Part shown: positions 18,087-24,984 of the stretch, one piece after another
Position numbering within the stretch: position 1 is the first letter of the stretch
Layout: every line of letters starts with the position of its first letter
Assembly (NCBI RefSeq): GCF_014856545.2
Contig: NZ_CP109811.1
Location: 738,001 to 802,000, forward strand
Reading direction: 5' to 3'
DNA: 64,000 bases
From: Mesobacillus jeotgali
Lineage (GTDB): Bacteria > Bacillota > Bacilli > Bacillales > Cytobacillaceae
Translations under genes and position numbers: made by a program
Notes under the pieces: generated by a model
What the model was told of the DNA's origin: nothing
Seen by the model: the letters and a program-made list of their open reading frames with translations, nothing else
Databases searched by the model: none

Positions 18087-18124
18087 ATCAAAATATGTTG
18101 ATTTATTTATCAAAAAAAGTTGAT
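18087..18124 (-). promoter_or_regulatory. Tandem ArsR-type operators
   Basis: Two copies, ATCAA-AATATG-TTGAT (18087-18102) and ATCAA-AAAAAG-TTGAT (18109-18124), starting 22 bp apart, that is about two helical turns on the same face. They precede the small-protein/permease genes. Confidence 0.7.
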
Positions 18125-18144
18125 TAATACGTTGAAAAGTTAAC

Positions 18145-18505
18145 CTAACAACAGTTGCTAGGTCTGAAAAGGCAGCAAAGCTCTGGAGATAAGAGGTGGT
18201 TTATTTCTTCGGTGTTTACTGTGTAGTAGCTCCAGGTTCCCTTTGTTTCTTTCTGGATCAGATTGGCTTCAAGCAAAATCTTCAAATGATACGACAATTT
18301 TGATTGGGGCATGTCAATCAGTTCACTTAAAATCGCAAACGCAGCTGGAGTCTTGCTGGCAAAGAAGATTGAGGATGTGCAAGCGTTTTTGGTCGGCAAG
18401 GGCTTTGAATTTCTTTTCATATTTTTCAAAGGTGCTTTGAAGCGGGTGTTCCTTGTCTGCTTTGGTGTCAGTTGTCAGGTCTGTTAAAGGAATGAATTTT
18501 TCCAC
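18145..18505 (-). pseudogene. arsR: ArsR-family repressor with a one-base frameshift
   Basis: From a GTG at 18505 (GGAGAGCTGAAA upstream) the frame gives the N-terminal half of an ArsR repressor: K-A-L-A-D-Q-K-R-L-H-I-L and the metalloid site S-S-C-V-C-D, then stops. The rest, beginning S-E-L-I-D-M-P-Q-S-K-L-S-Y-H-L-K-I-L-L and ending in L-C-C-L-F-R-P-S-N-C-C, is in the next frame. Removing one base of the four-T run (plus-strand AAAA at 18329-18332) restores D-L-S-E-L. So this is either a true frameshift, an assembly indel or, less likely, a recoded gene. A C-terminal Cys set resembles a second metal site. Confidence 0.75.
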
Positions 18506-18520
18506 TTTCAGCTCTCCTTA

Positions 18521-18536
18521 ATCAAAATCTCTTGAT
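18521..18536 (-). promoter_or_regulatory. ArsR-type operator before arsR
   Basis: ATCAA-AATCTC-TTGAT, 15 bases upstream of the minus-strand arsR start and overlapping the region just ahead of its ribosome site: autoregulation expected. Confidence 0.7.
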
Positions 18537-18579
18537 ATATTGTATTATATTTCCTATAAAACCAATTTGCAACTGTTAA

Positions 18580-18595
18580 ATCAAAAATTTTTGAT
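18580..18595. promoter_or_regulatory. ArsR-type operator in the divergent promoter region
   Basis: ATCAA-AAATTT-TTGAT, inside the larger perfect palindrome AAATCAAAAATTTTTGATTT, between the two divergent ars units. Confidence 0.7.
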
Positions 18596-18637
18596 TTATT
18601 TTTTAAAGTCATAAATAAGACAAAAATAAAACTACAA

Positions 18638-18660
18638 AACTAGAAAAATAGTTATATAAT
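18638..18660 (+). promoter_or_regulatory. Second operator type with -10 box
   Basis: AACTA-GAAAAA-TAGTT (18638-18653) has the same 5-6-5 layout as the neighbouring sites but different half-sites, and is followed at once by TATAAT (18655-18660). It lies 20 bases before the plus-strand arsR2 start and is the likely operator of that regulator. Confidence 0.5.
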
Positions 18661-18679
18661 TTAGTGGGAGGTGTAGATA

Positions 18680-19051
18680 ATGAGTTGTCGAACTGGATGG
18701 GAAATAAAATCGTCAAACTCCATGCAAGGGATCATTGCTGGAGCCAAGGAAGAATTTCCTCTTATGGATGCTCCGGAAAAGCTTGAAAGCAAGGCGGCGT
18801 TTTTCAAGGCGCTCGGAGATGAGACGCGCCTAAAAATCATGACCTTGTTGTGGTTCGAGGATCTTTGCATGTGTGAAATCGTCGATGGCCTGTCAGGAGC
18901 ATCCTCAACAATCAGCCACCATTTGAAGATCATGGAAAAGGGCAAGCTCATCAAATCCAGAAGAGAAGGAAAGTTCACTGTCTACAGTCTTGATAAAGCA
19001 AAGCTGGCACCTCTGATTCCGTATCTAAAAGAAGGCGATTTAAATGTTTAA
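18680..19051 (+). CDS. ArsR-family metalloregulator (second)
   Basis: 123 residues; ATG with GGGAGGTG upstream. N-terminal extension of ~35 residues, then ArsR winged helix: F-F-K-A-L-G-D-E-T-R-L-K-I and the metal(loid) motif D-L-C-M-C-E (residues ~57-62), recognition helix S-S-T-I-S-H-H-L-K-I-M. The C-x-C in the alpha3 helix is the classic As/Sb-binding site of ArsR repressors. Overlaps the permease gene by eight bases, so it controls that operon. Confidence 0.88.
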   Translation: MSCRTGWEIKSSNSMQGIIAGAKEEFPLMDAPEKLESKAAFFKALGDETRLKIMTLLWFEDLCMCEIVDGLSGASSTISHHLKIMEKGKLIKSRREGKFTVYSLDKAKLAPLIPYLKEGDLNV

Positions 19052-20045
19052 TCAACTTGCCACCTGGCTTGTCGTTGATGTCTTGAACATGGAGCTATCG
19101 TCAAGACTTGGCGGTGCACTCCACTTTTTCATTTACGACACAACAAAAATCTTGTTTTTGCTCGCGGTGATGATTTTCGGTATTTCATTCATCAGAAGCT
19201 TTTTTCCGCCTGAAAAAGTAAAGGAATGGCTCGGTGGCAGAAGGAAGGGAGCTGCCAGTGTGATGGCAGCTGTTCTGGGTGTCTTATCCCCGTTCTGCTC
19301 CTGTTCGACGGTGCCACTATTCATCGGCTTTGTCGAGGCTGGAATCCCTTTGGGTATCACATTTACTTTCTTAATTTCATCGCCGATCGTCAATGAAATC
19401 TCATTGGTCATGCTGTTTTCTATTTTTGGCTGGAAAGTAGCATTGATTTATGTGCTGGCCGGAATGACTCTGGCGATTGTTGCAGGTGCCATCATTGGCA
19501 AGCTGAAAATGGAAAAGCATGTTGAATCATATGTGTATGAAATAGCGGCTGGGCAAGAAGAAGTTCATATGCAAGAAGGAGACAGCAGAACCTTTTCTGA
19601 AAAAATGAAAGCAGTTTTCAGCAGAGACGAGCTTAAGGAAAGAACGATTTTTGCTGCACGTAATGTTGTGGAGACAGTCCAGAAGATTTGGCTTTATCTC
19701 TTGATCGGGATCGGGATTGGGGCGTTTATCCATGGATATGCTCCGCAAGACCTGCTTGTCAAATATGCTGGAGAAGGCAATTTCTTCGCGGTTCCGATTG
19801 CGACGTTACTAGGCGTGCCGCTTTACTCTAATGCTGTCGGTTCCCTGCCTATTGTCGAAGCATTATTGAACAAAGGTGTAGGAGCAGGTACTGCGCTGGC
19901 CTTCATGATGGCGATCACCGCCCTGTCCCTGCCGGAAATGATTTTGCTTAGGAAGGTAATCAAACCAAAGCTGATAGCTGTATTCGTCGGCGTTGTCGCC
20001 ACAGGGATCATACTGATTGGCTATGGTTTCAATGCAATTCTATAA
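19044..20045 (+). CDS. ArsP-type permease (DUF318 family), second copy
   Basis: 333 residues; ATG at 19044 inside the end of the regulator gene. DUF318/ArsP_1 permease with F-C-S-C-S-T near residue 90, eight or nine membrane helices and a charged loop (~residues 160-200) missing from the first copy. Such permeases export trivalent organoarsenicals. It is followed by a CXXC redox protein, a pairing commonly seen for this family. Two divergent members in one island suggest different substrates. Confidence 0.87.
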   Translation: MFNQLATWLVVDVLNMELSSRLGGALHFFIYDTTKILFLLAVMIFGISFIRSFFPPEKVKEWLGGRRKGAASVMAAVLGVLSPFCSCSTVPLFIGFVEAGIPLGITFTFLISSPIVNEISLVMLFSIFGWKVALIYVLAGMTLAIVAGAIIGKLKMEKHVESYVYEIAAGQEEVHMQEGDSRTFSEKMKAVFSRDELKERTIFAARNVVETVQKIWLYLLIGIGIGAFIHGYAPQDLLVKYAGEGNFFAVPIATLLGVPLYSNAVGSLPIVEALLNKGVGAGTALAFMMAITALSLPEMILLRKVIKPKLIAVFVGVVATGIILIGYGFNAIL

Positions 20046-20064
20046 TTATGAGGAGGAAATGAAG

Positions 20065-20295
20065 ATGAATATTAAAGTTTTAGGTACAGGCTGCAAAAAA
20101 TGCCAGGAGCTAGAAAAAAACACACGCATGGCGGTCGAAGAATTGCAGGTTGACGCTGTGGTAGAAAAGGTAGAAGACATCAAGGAAATCATGAAGTACA
20201 AAGTTATGAGCACCCCTGCACTTGTCATCGACGAAAAGGTGGTTTCCACAGGCAAGCTGTTAACTGTCAAAGAGCTGAAAGGCATGTTGGCTTAA
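20065..20295 (+). CDS. Small thioredoxin-fold protein (CXXC)
   Basis: 76 residues from ATG 20065, eight bases after GGAGG; ATG 20059 is too close to that site. Thioredoxin_3/glutaredoxin-like mini protein: G-T-G-C-K-K-C near residues 7-13 and the cis-Pro S-T-P-A near residue 50. Genes of this type usually follow DUF318 permeases; a reducing or metalloid-delivering role for the permease is the common proposal. Confidence 0.87.
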   Translation: MNIKVLGTGCKKCQELEKNTRMAVEELQVDAVVEKVEDIKEIMKYKVMSTPALVIDEKVVSTGKLLTVKELKGMLA

Positions 20296-20310
20296 TATCG
20301 ATTAACAATG

Positions 20311-20339
20311 ACGCCAAGGGTAGGTCCCGGGCGTTTTTT
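20311..20339 (+). terminator. Terminator after the permease/thioredoxin operon
   Basis: ACGCC / GGCGT outer stem with inner GGG / CCC, followed by TTTTTT. Confidence 0.75.
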
Positions 20340-20428
20340 GTTTGATAAAATAAATTCTGCATCAACTGCTTACAATAAGGACAAAGACACCTTTACAAAG
20401 TCTTAATAATTTATACATATATTCACTC

Positions 20429-20457
20429 TTGAACATATAAGCAAATCATTATATGAT
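20429..20457 (+). promoter_or_regulatory. Promoter of the arsRBC operon with overlapping dyad
   Basis: TTGAAC (20429-20434), 17-base spacer, TATGAT (20452-20457). The spacer holds an inverted repeat ATATAA-N8-TTATAT (20435-20454), a likely ArsR operator distinct from the ATCAA/TTGAT sites. Confidence 0.6.
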
Positions 20458-20484
20458 AATACGGTAATTGGAGGTGGAGAGTAA

Positions 20485-20829
20485 TTGATTAAGCAAAGTA
20501 TTGAGATGGATCAGGCTGCAGGGATTTTTAAGCTGCTTGGGGATAAGACACGTTTGACGATGATGAGAATTCTCGCTGATCATGATTGCTGTGTTTGTGA
20601 GTTTGTAGCTATATTTGATACCAGCCAGCCGGCGATCAGCCAGCATATCCGCAAGCTAAAGGACGCAGGGCTGATAAAAGAGAGCAGGAGAGGCCAGTGG
20701 ATTTTTTACTCGTTGAACCGGCAAAATGAGCATTTCGATTTTGTTCAATTGCTCATGGATGCACTTCCAAGCCAGGAAGAAAAACTAACAGAACTTGAAA
20801 AGCAGGGAAAACGGATTTCCTGTGACTAA
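20485..20829 (+). CDS. arsR: ArsR arsenical repressor (third)
   Basis: 114 residues from TTG 20485 with GGAGGTGGAGAG upstream. Winged helix with F-K-L-L-G-D-K-T-R-L-T-M-M and the As(III) site D-C-C-V-C-E, recognition helix Q-P-A-I-S-Q-H-I-R-K-L. Heads an operon with the ArsB-type pump and ArsC, 15 bases before the pump start, and should release DNA when arsenite or antimonite binds its Cys residues. Confidence 0.9.
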   Translation: MIKQSIEMDQAAGIFKLLGDKTRLTMMRILADHDCCVCEFVAIFDTSQPAISQHIRKLKDAGLIKESRRGQWIFYSLNRQNEHFDFVQLLMDALPSQEEKLTELEKQGKRISCD

Positions 20830-20844
20830 TGGAGGTGTGTGGAT

Positions 20845-22140
20845 TTGTCATTACCGATTATAGCTTCACTTATTTTCCTCGTGACGCTGACACTGGTCAT
20901 CTGGCAGCCGAAGGGTCTGGGGATTGGCTGGTCAGCGGTTGGTGGAGCGATTTTAGCATTGCTTTTTGGAGTGGTTGATTTCCAGGACGTCATCGATGTT
21001 ACCGGAATCGTCTGGAACGCAACACTCGCGTTTATCGCTATCATTATTATTTCACTTATTTTAGATGAGATTGGATTTTTTGAATGGTCCGCCTTACATA
21101 TGGCAAGGGCCGCTAAGGGTAACGGCGTTAAGATGTTTATTTATGTTACCTTGCTTGGGGCTGCTGTTGCTGCGTTGTTCGCAAACGACGGTGCGGCATT
21201 GATTTTAACCCCAATCGTGCTAGCGATGGTGCGCAACCTGAAATTTGAAGAAAAAATGGTCTTTCCTTTTATCATCGCGAGTGGGTTCATTGCCGATACG
21301 ACGTCGCTGCCGCTGGTAGTCAGCAACCTGGTGAATATCGTTTCTGCGGACTTCTTTGATATAGGATTCGTTGAATACGCGTCCCGCATGATCGTGCCGA
21401 ACTTCTTCTCGTTAGGCGCAAGTATTTTGGTCTTGTATTTATTTTTCAGAAACAGCATTCCGAAGAACTACGAGATGTCTGATCTGAAAAAGCCGGTTGA
21501 AGCGATCAAGGATGCGAAGATGTTCCGCTTATCATGGATCGTTCTGGGAATCCTGCTTGTCGGCTACTTCGCAAGTGAATTCCTGAACATTCCTGTATCC
21601 TTCATTGCCGGTATTGTCGCGATTTTCTTCTTGATGATGGCGAGAAGAAGCCCGGCTGTCCATACGGCAACTGTCGTCAAAGGTGCGCCATGGGCAATCG
21701 TGTTCTTCTCAATTGGCATGTATGTGGTCGTTTACGGTCTGCGAAACGCTGGATTGACGAACATCCTTGCCGATGTCATCCAGGCCGCGGCTGACCAGGG
21801 CTTGTTCGTCGCAACGATCGGCATGGGCTTCATCGCGGCAATTCTTTCTTCTGTCATGAATAATATGCCAACAGTCATGATTGATGCGCTGGCGATTGCG
21901 GATACTAACACAACAGGTGTCATCCGCGAAGCGCTGATTTATGCCAATGTCATTGGATCTGACTTAGGTCCGAAAATAACGCCAATTGGATCTTTGGCAA
22001 CACTTTTATGGCTGCATGTTCTTTCACAGAAAGGCGTCAAAATTTCATGGGGCACTTATTTTAAAACAGGAATCATTTTAACCATTCCTACTTTGTTCAT
22101 TACTTTGGTAGGTCTATATATTTGGTTACTCATTATCTAA
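20845..22140 (+). CDS. arsB: ArsB-type arsenite efflux transporter
   Basis: 431 residues. TTG 20845 lies nine bases after GGAGG; GTG 20839 (three bases after it) is the less likely start. Ion-transporter superfamily (ArsB/NhaD type) with about eleven membrane helices and conserved [10 protein letters not shown] (~residue 115) and N-N-M-P-T-V near the C-terminal third. Exports arsenite across the membrane, completing the pathway started by ArsC. No ArsA ATPase gene is present, so it would run on the membrane potential. Confidence 0.9.
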   Translation: MSLPIIASLIFLVTLTLVIWQPKGLGIGWSAVGGAILALLFGVVDFQDVIDVTGIVWNATLAFIAIIIISLILDEIGFFEWSALHMARAAKGNGVKMFIYVTLLGAAVAALFANDGAALILTPIVLAMVRNLKFEEKMVFPFIIASGFIADTTSLPLVVSNLVNIVSADFFDIGFVEYASRMIVPNFFSLGASILVLYLFFRNSIPKNYEMSDLKKPVEAIKDAKMFRLSWIVLGILLVGYFASEFLNIPVSFIAGIVAIFFLMMARRSPAVHTATVVKGAPWAIVFFSIGMYVVVYGLRNAGLTNILADVIQAAADQGLFVATIGMGFIAAILSSVMNNMPTVMIDALAIADTNTTGVIREALIYANVIGSDLGPKITPIGSLATLLWLHVLSQKGVKISWGTYFKTGIILTIPTLFITLVGLYIWLLII

Positions 22141-22158
22141 ACAAGGGAGCGAAACACT

Positions 22159-22578
22159 ATGGCTAAAAAAACAATCTACTTCTTATGTACGGGAAACTCT
22201 TGCAGAAGCCAGATGGCTGAAGGATGGGCAAAAAAATATTTAGGTGACGAGTGGGAAGTAAAGAGTGCGGGTCTTGAAGCGCACGGATTGAACCCGAATG
22301 CTGTAAAAGCGATGAATGAGGTGGGAATCGATATTACTGGCCACACTTCAGATGTCATCGATCCAGAAATCCTGAATAATTCAGAACTTGTCGTCACACT
22401 GTGCGGGCACGCAGACGAGCATTGCCCTGTAACACCTCCACATGTAAAACGTGAGCACTGGGGCTTTGACGACCCGGCAAAAGCGGAAGGAACAGAAGAA
22501 GAAAAGTGGGCAGTGTTCCAGCGCGTCCGTGACCAAATCAGCGACAGAATTAAGACATTTGCTGAGACAGGGAAATAA
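22159..22578 (+). CDS. arsC: Arsenate reductase, thioredoxin-coupled
   Basis: 139 residues; ATG 22159 after AAGGGAGCG. Low-molecular-weight phosphatase-type ArsC: P-loop C-T-G-N-S-C-R-S with Cys10 and Cys15, redox cascade Cys82 and Cys89 ([10 protein letters not shown]), and the D-P-A general-acid loop. Reduces arsenate to arsenite in the cytosol using thioredoxin. Eighteen bases downstream of arsB. All catalytic residues are present, so the pathway looks functional. Confidence 0.95.
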   Translation: MAKKTIYFLCTGNSCRSQMAEGWAKKYLGDEWEVKSAGLEAHGLNPNAVKAMNEVGIDITGHTSDVIDPEILNNSELVVTLCGHADEHCPVTPPHVKREHWGFDDPAKAEGTEEEKWAVFQRVRDQISDRIKTFAETGK

Positions 22579-22592
22579 GATGAAAATAACGT

Positions 22593-22618
22593 GCCAAGGG
22601 GAAACTCTTGGCCTTTTT
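22593..22618 (+). terminator. Intercistronic terminator-like hairpin
   Basis: GCCAAG / CTTGGC stem with CTTTTT, lying 14 bases after arsC and 18 before the next gene: probably lowers expression of the phosphatase and HesB-like genes relative to arsRBC. Confidence 0.65.
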
Positions 22619-22635
22619 AAAAGGAGGAAATAAAT

Positions 22636-23064
22636 ATGAGCAAGAACTACCAGGCTTTGATTCCAGGCAGGATTTTTATCGGCGGCGCAGATGCGATCCC
22701 CGAACTGCTGGAAAATGAAAAAATCGACATGGTTTATGATTTGCGTGCGGAAAATAAGGAAGGCACGTATGAATATCCACGCACACACCTGCCAATGTAT
22801 GATGATGACTCCCATCAGGATGAGTCGGTCAAGAAGGCACTGGATGAGGTAGCTGCTGCTTATGAGTCAGGAAAAAACATCTACTTCCATTGTTCAACAG
22901 GGAGAACCCGGACAGGTACCCTTACAGCAGGTACTTTACTGAAACTGGGCAAAGCTGAGAATGTAGAGGAAGCAAAGGCAAAAGCAAGGGAAGTACGCGA
23001 AGTGCTGAATCTCGACTCCAAGTTGATCACATCCCTTGAGAGAATTTTTCCTGAAAAGAAATGA
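22636..23064 (+). CDS. Dual-specificity/tyrosine phosphatase-like protein
   Basis: 142 residues; ATG after AAAAGGAGGAAATAA. Cys-based protein phosphatase fold with the P-loop H-C-S-T-G-R-T-R-T-G (HCX5R) at residues ~88-97 and an upstream D-L-R-A-E element and a general-acid candidate Asp in M-Y-D-D-D-S-H. Small cytosolic single-domain enzyme. Placement after arsC suggests co-expression under arsenic stress; a role in arsenic handling is not established. Its stop overlaps the next start as ATGA. Confidence 0.8.
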   Translation: MSKNYQALIPGRIFIGGADAIPELLENEKIDMVYDLRAENKEGTYEYPRTHLPMYDDDSHQDESVKKALDEVAAAYESGKNIYFHCSTGRTRTGTLTAGTLLKLGKAENVEEAKAKAREVREVLNLDSKLITSLERIFPEKK

Positions 23065-23318
23065 AAATCACAGAGCGAGCACGAGTACAATTAATGACTG
23101 ATCAGGTACCTGGCATCCGTCTTTACTTCGCGGGCATCAGCTGAAGGAGCTCCAAGATTGGACTGGCTCTGGATGAGCCGGATGAAGATGACGAGATCAT
23201 GCTGGTCGATGGCATCAAGGTCGCTGTTGATCCATCGATTGAATATGAAGTAAAAGGTTTGACGATAGATTTTCATAACGACTTTATTTTAACAAGAAGC
23301 AAGAAAGACTTCTGCTAA
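23061..23318 (+). CDS. HesB-like protein with in-frame TGA (possible selenoprotein)
   Basis: ATG 23061 overlaps the phosphatase stop. The frame encodes 27 residues ending F-A-G-I-S, then TGA (23142-23144), then continues without shift R-S-S-K-I-G-L-A-L-D-E-P-D-E-D-D-E and G-I-K-V-A-V-D-P-S-I to a final D-F-C and TAA: 85 codons. The L-A-L-D-E-P and D-G-I-x-V-A-x-D-P blocks are those of HesB/IscA-like proteins, and the TGA stands where these have a conserved Cys. HesB-like proteins are a known bacterial selenoprotein family with Sec at that place. A hairpin follows (23165-23179). Alternatives: a TGA-inactivated pseudogene. In the +1 frame right after the TGA, G-A-P can be read, hinting at two compensating one-base indels. 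Confidence 0.6.
23165..23179 (+). promoter_or_regulatory. Candidate SECIS-like hairpin
   Basis: GGCTC-TGGAT-GAGCC, extendable by two pairs (one G-U), with its loop 25 bases after the TGA and GG at loop positions 2-3. Bacterial SECIS elements have a short stem, a G near the loop start and this kind of distance from UGA. The hairpin lies in codons for conserved residues, so chance folding is possible. Confidence 0.4.
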
Positions 23319-23319
23319 G

Positions 23320-23345
23320 CAGCCGCTGATTTGGCGGCTGTTTTT
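23320..23345 (+). terminator. Intrinsic terminator of the ars operon
   Basis: Perfect stem CAGCCGC / GCGGCTG with seven-base loop and TTTTT, immediately after the HesB-like stop; this supports that the HesB-like frame is the true last gene. Confidence 0.88.
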
Positions 23346-23364
23346 CTATATTTTTTAAATACAA

Positions 23365-23396
23365 TTGACCCTGTAGTGTTCTACATAGTTTAAGAT
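23365..23396 (+). promoter_or_regulatory. MerR-type promoter with dyad in a long spacer
   Basis: TTGACC (23365-23370) and TAAGAT (23391-23396) are 20 bases apart, and the spacer holds the inverted repeat TGTAG-TGTT-CTACA (23372-23385). Overlong spacers with a central dyad are typical for MerR activators; the gene downstream is one. Confidence 0.55.
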
Positions 23397-23416
23397 GTTT
23401 TTATAGGGGGACCGAA

Positions 23417-23767
23417 ATGTACAAGGTAAGTGAATTTTCCAAAATGACGGGGCTCAGCAAGGAGACGCTCAGGTATTATGCGGAGATCAAGCTGCTTGAG
23501 CCTGTATTCATCGACCCGAATAATAAATACCGCTATTATGACAACGGATCCTATTTGGTTGCGCTGTTATTGGTGCATCTCAGACGGTTCAACTTTACCA
23601 TCCAGGAAATGCTGACCGTGGTGAATGATGAATCGTTTGAAAATCTCGAACAAATATTATTGAAAAAGAGACAGGGACTTGTTAATCAGGTGCAGGAGTT
23701 AAATGAACTTATTGAAGAAATGGATGATTTCTTCGAATTTGGAGTGGAGGGTGCAGGAGATGATTAA
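23417..23767 (+). CDS. MerR-family regulator
   Basis: 116 residues; ATG with TAGGGGGACC upstream. Typical MerR start Y-K-V-S-E-F-S-K-M-T-G-L-S-K-E-T-L-R-Y-Y (helix-turn-helix), wing with N-K-Y-R-Y-Y, and a coiled dimerisation helix rich in Leu/Glu in the C-terminal third. No Cys metal site, so it likely senses a small organic molecule. Overlaps the SRPBCC gene by eight bases, which may bind the same ligand (inference). Confidence 0.87.
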   Translation: MYKVSEFSKMTGLSKETLRYYAEIKLLEPVFIDPNNKYRYYDNGSYLVALLLVHLRRFNFTIQEMLTVVNDESFENLEQILLKKRQGLVNQVQELNELIEEMDDFFEFGVEGAGDD

Positions 23768-24221
23768 GTGGCACGAAGAGCGGATCATACCCGTCAATAT
23801 TGAGACAATCTGGACATTATTTCAGCTGGAGAACATCCAGCGAATCATGCCAAATGTGGTAGAGAACAAGGTGATTGAAATGAAAGAAGGAGTCGTCGGC
23901 ACCAAATACGAGCAGAAATATAAAGAAGGCAAACGAATCGAAACGTATATCGTTGAAGACCTCGAATACGAAAATACTCCTGATAAAAAACACAATAAAA
24001 TCGGGTTCACGCTAGCTAAAGCATTTCAGATTGAAACGGCATTCACGCTGATCAAGGTCGGGGAGGGTGAAACCAGGTTCATTTATCAAGGCCAGAATAC
24101 CGGGCTGAACTTTCTGGGCAAGACCTTGCTGAAATTGGGCGGAGAAAAGAACAACAAAAAAGTCGTCACCGATTTTATGGACCTGGTGGAGAAAGAAGCA
24201 CTTCAGGAAGCGAAGAAATGA
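23760..24221 (+). CDS. SRPBCC-domain (START/Bet v1-like) protein
   Basis: 153 residues; start ATG 23760 inside the end of the merR gene, preceded by GGAGTGGAGGGTGCAGGAG. Begins I-K-W-H-E-E-R-I-I-P-V-N-I-E-T-I-W and later Y-E-Q-K-Y-K-E-G-K-R-I-E, the strand-helix pattern of polyketide-cyclase/SRPBCC proteins that bind hydrophobic ligands in a deep cavity. Cytosolic, no signal peptide. Ligand unknown. Confidence 0.75.
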   Translation: MIKWHEERIIPVNIETIWTLFQLENIQRIMPNVVENKVIEMKEGVVGTKYEQKYKEGKRIETYIVEDLEYENTPDKKHNKIGFTLAKAFQIETAFTLIKVGEGETRFIYQGQNTGLNFLGKTLLKLGGEKNNKKVVTDFMDLVEKEALQEAKK

Positions 24222-24229
24222 TAGGATTG

Positions 24230-24256
24230 CTGCCATTCTGGGATGGCAGTTTTTTT
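24230..24256 (+). terminator. Intrinsic terminator after the SRPBCC gene
   Basis: CTGCCAT / ATGGCAG stem followed by seven T. Confidence 0.85.
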
Positions 24257-24390
24257 ATGGCAAAATACTGCTAAATATTGACTTGAATAAGGAGAAATGG
24301 AGTGATCAGAGCAGGAATTTGTCAGTAAAGTTTCCCTTTTCGCTTTATGGAAGGCAATTTTTTTTAGTTATTTTGGCATCTATAAATTTT

Positions 24391-24494
24391 ATTGACCACA
24401 TTCTTGAATATATCGGCGGATTTTTTAATATATCGACCACATTTCCGATTATTTCGACCACATTTTGAATTAATTCGACCAAGTCGTTCATTTC
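24391..24494. repeat. 21-bp degenerate tandem repeat array
   Basis: Units start at 24391 (ATTGACCACATTC), 24412 (ATCGGCGGATTTT), 24432 (ATCGACCACATTT), 24453 (TTCGACCACATTTT) and 24474 (TTCGACCAAGTC): period 20-21 bp. Located between convergent transcription units just before the next terminator. The T-C-G-A-C-C-A-C-A-T-T-T unit recurs at 55.3 kb. Confidence 0.75.
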
Positions 24495-24500
24495 CTCCAA

Positions 24501-24533
24501 TTTTAAAAGCCCGGGCACTACGGCCCGGGCTTC
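24501..24533 (-). terminator. Intrinsic terminator of the minus-strand membrane-protein gene
   Basis: AGCCCGGGC / GCCCGGGCT stem; on the minus strand it is followed by TTTTAAAATT. Confidence 0.8.
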
Positions 24534-24540
24534 AACGTTC

Positions 24541-24981
24541 TCACCACAAATTCGGCTTCACGACCATGAACCAGAGCATCGACATCAATAAGATGATGTA
24601 AGTCCAGATGGTGCGCTTCAATTTTGCGGAGAGTTCTATTTTGTTTGCGCCTTCTTCGGCAAATTTCCGAAGTGTCGGCGAGAATGCCCTTGCGAGGAAA
24701 AAGAGTGAAGCAAACAGCAAGGCCAGAGTGGCGATGATCCACGGTGTTTTCCATGTCCATGGCCCGAGGATCACAAGCAGCACTCCTGTTCCAATCAGTA
24801 CATGGCCGGCGTGCTTTGACAGCCGGACAGCTGATTTCAATGTGGCTAGATGAGCCTCCAGCTCTTTTCCCACTGCATCAGGCAGTTTTTTTACAATTGG
24901 CATCAAAATGAAGAAAGGGCCAATTGACATAATCACGCTTGCGACGTGAAGATAAATAATTGCTCGGTATGCCAGATTCAT
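24541..24981 (-). CDS. Small integral membrane protein, function unknown
   Basis: 146 residues on the minus strand. Four predicted membrane helices (about residues 8-30, 57-75, 80-100, 122-142). Conserved-looking polar positions include the His in I-Y-L-H-V-A-S-V-I-M-S in helix 1 and the His in L-S-K-H-A-G-H-V just before helix 2, which could be heme or metal ligands as in DUF2269/CopD-like membrane proteins; that link is a guess. Begins three bases after the ASCH gene stop on the same strand, with a weak ribosome site, so probably coupled. Confidence 0.65.
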   Translation of the reverse strand: MNLAYRAIIYLHVASVIMSIGPFFILMPIVKKLPDAVGKELEAHLATLKSAVRLSKHAGHVLIGTGVLLVILGPWTWKTPWIIATLALLFASLFFLARAFSPTLRKFAEEGANKIELSAKLKRTIWTYIILLMSMLWFMVVKPNLW

Positions 24982-24984
24982 TTT

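Noticed and set aside
18145..18429. Independent 94-codon gene on the minus strand
   Set aside because: Its first ~30 codons are the shifted reading of the arsR N-terminal half; only the part from S-E-L-I-D-M onward is ArsR, so it is the tail of a frameshifted gene.
23091..23144. Programmed frameshift instead of Sec in the HesB-like gene
   Set aside because: The frame is the same before and after the TGA, so no net shift is needed.
23091..23276. 61-codon minus-strand open frame
   Set aside because: Lies opposite the HesB-like frame, whose plus-strand sequence has family motifs.
24391..24494. Possible CRISPR array
   Set aside because: Units are 20-21 bp with drifting sequence and no constant repeat separated by unique spacers; no cas genes in the window.
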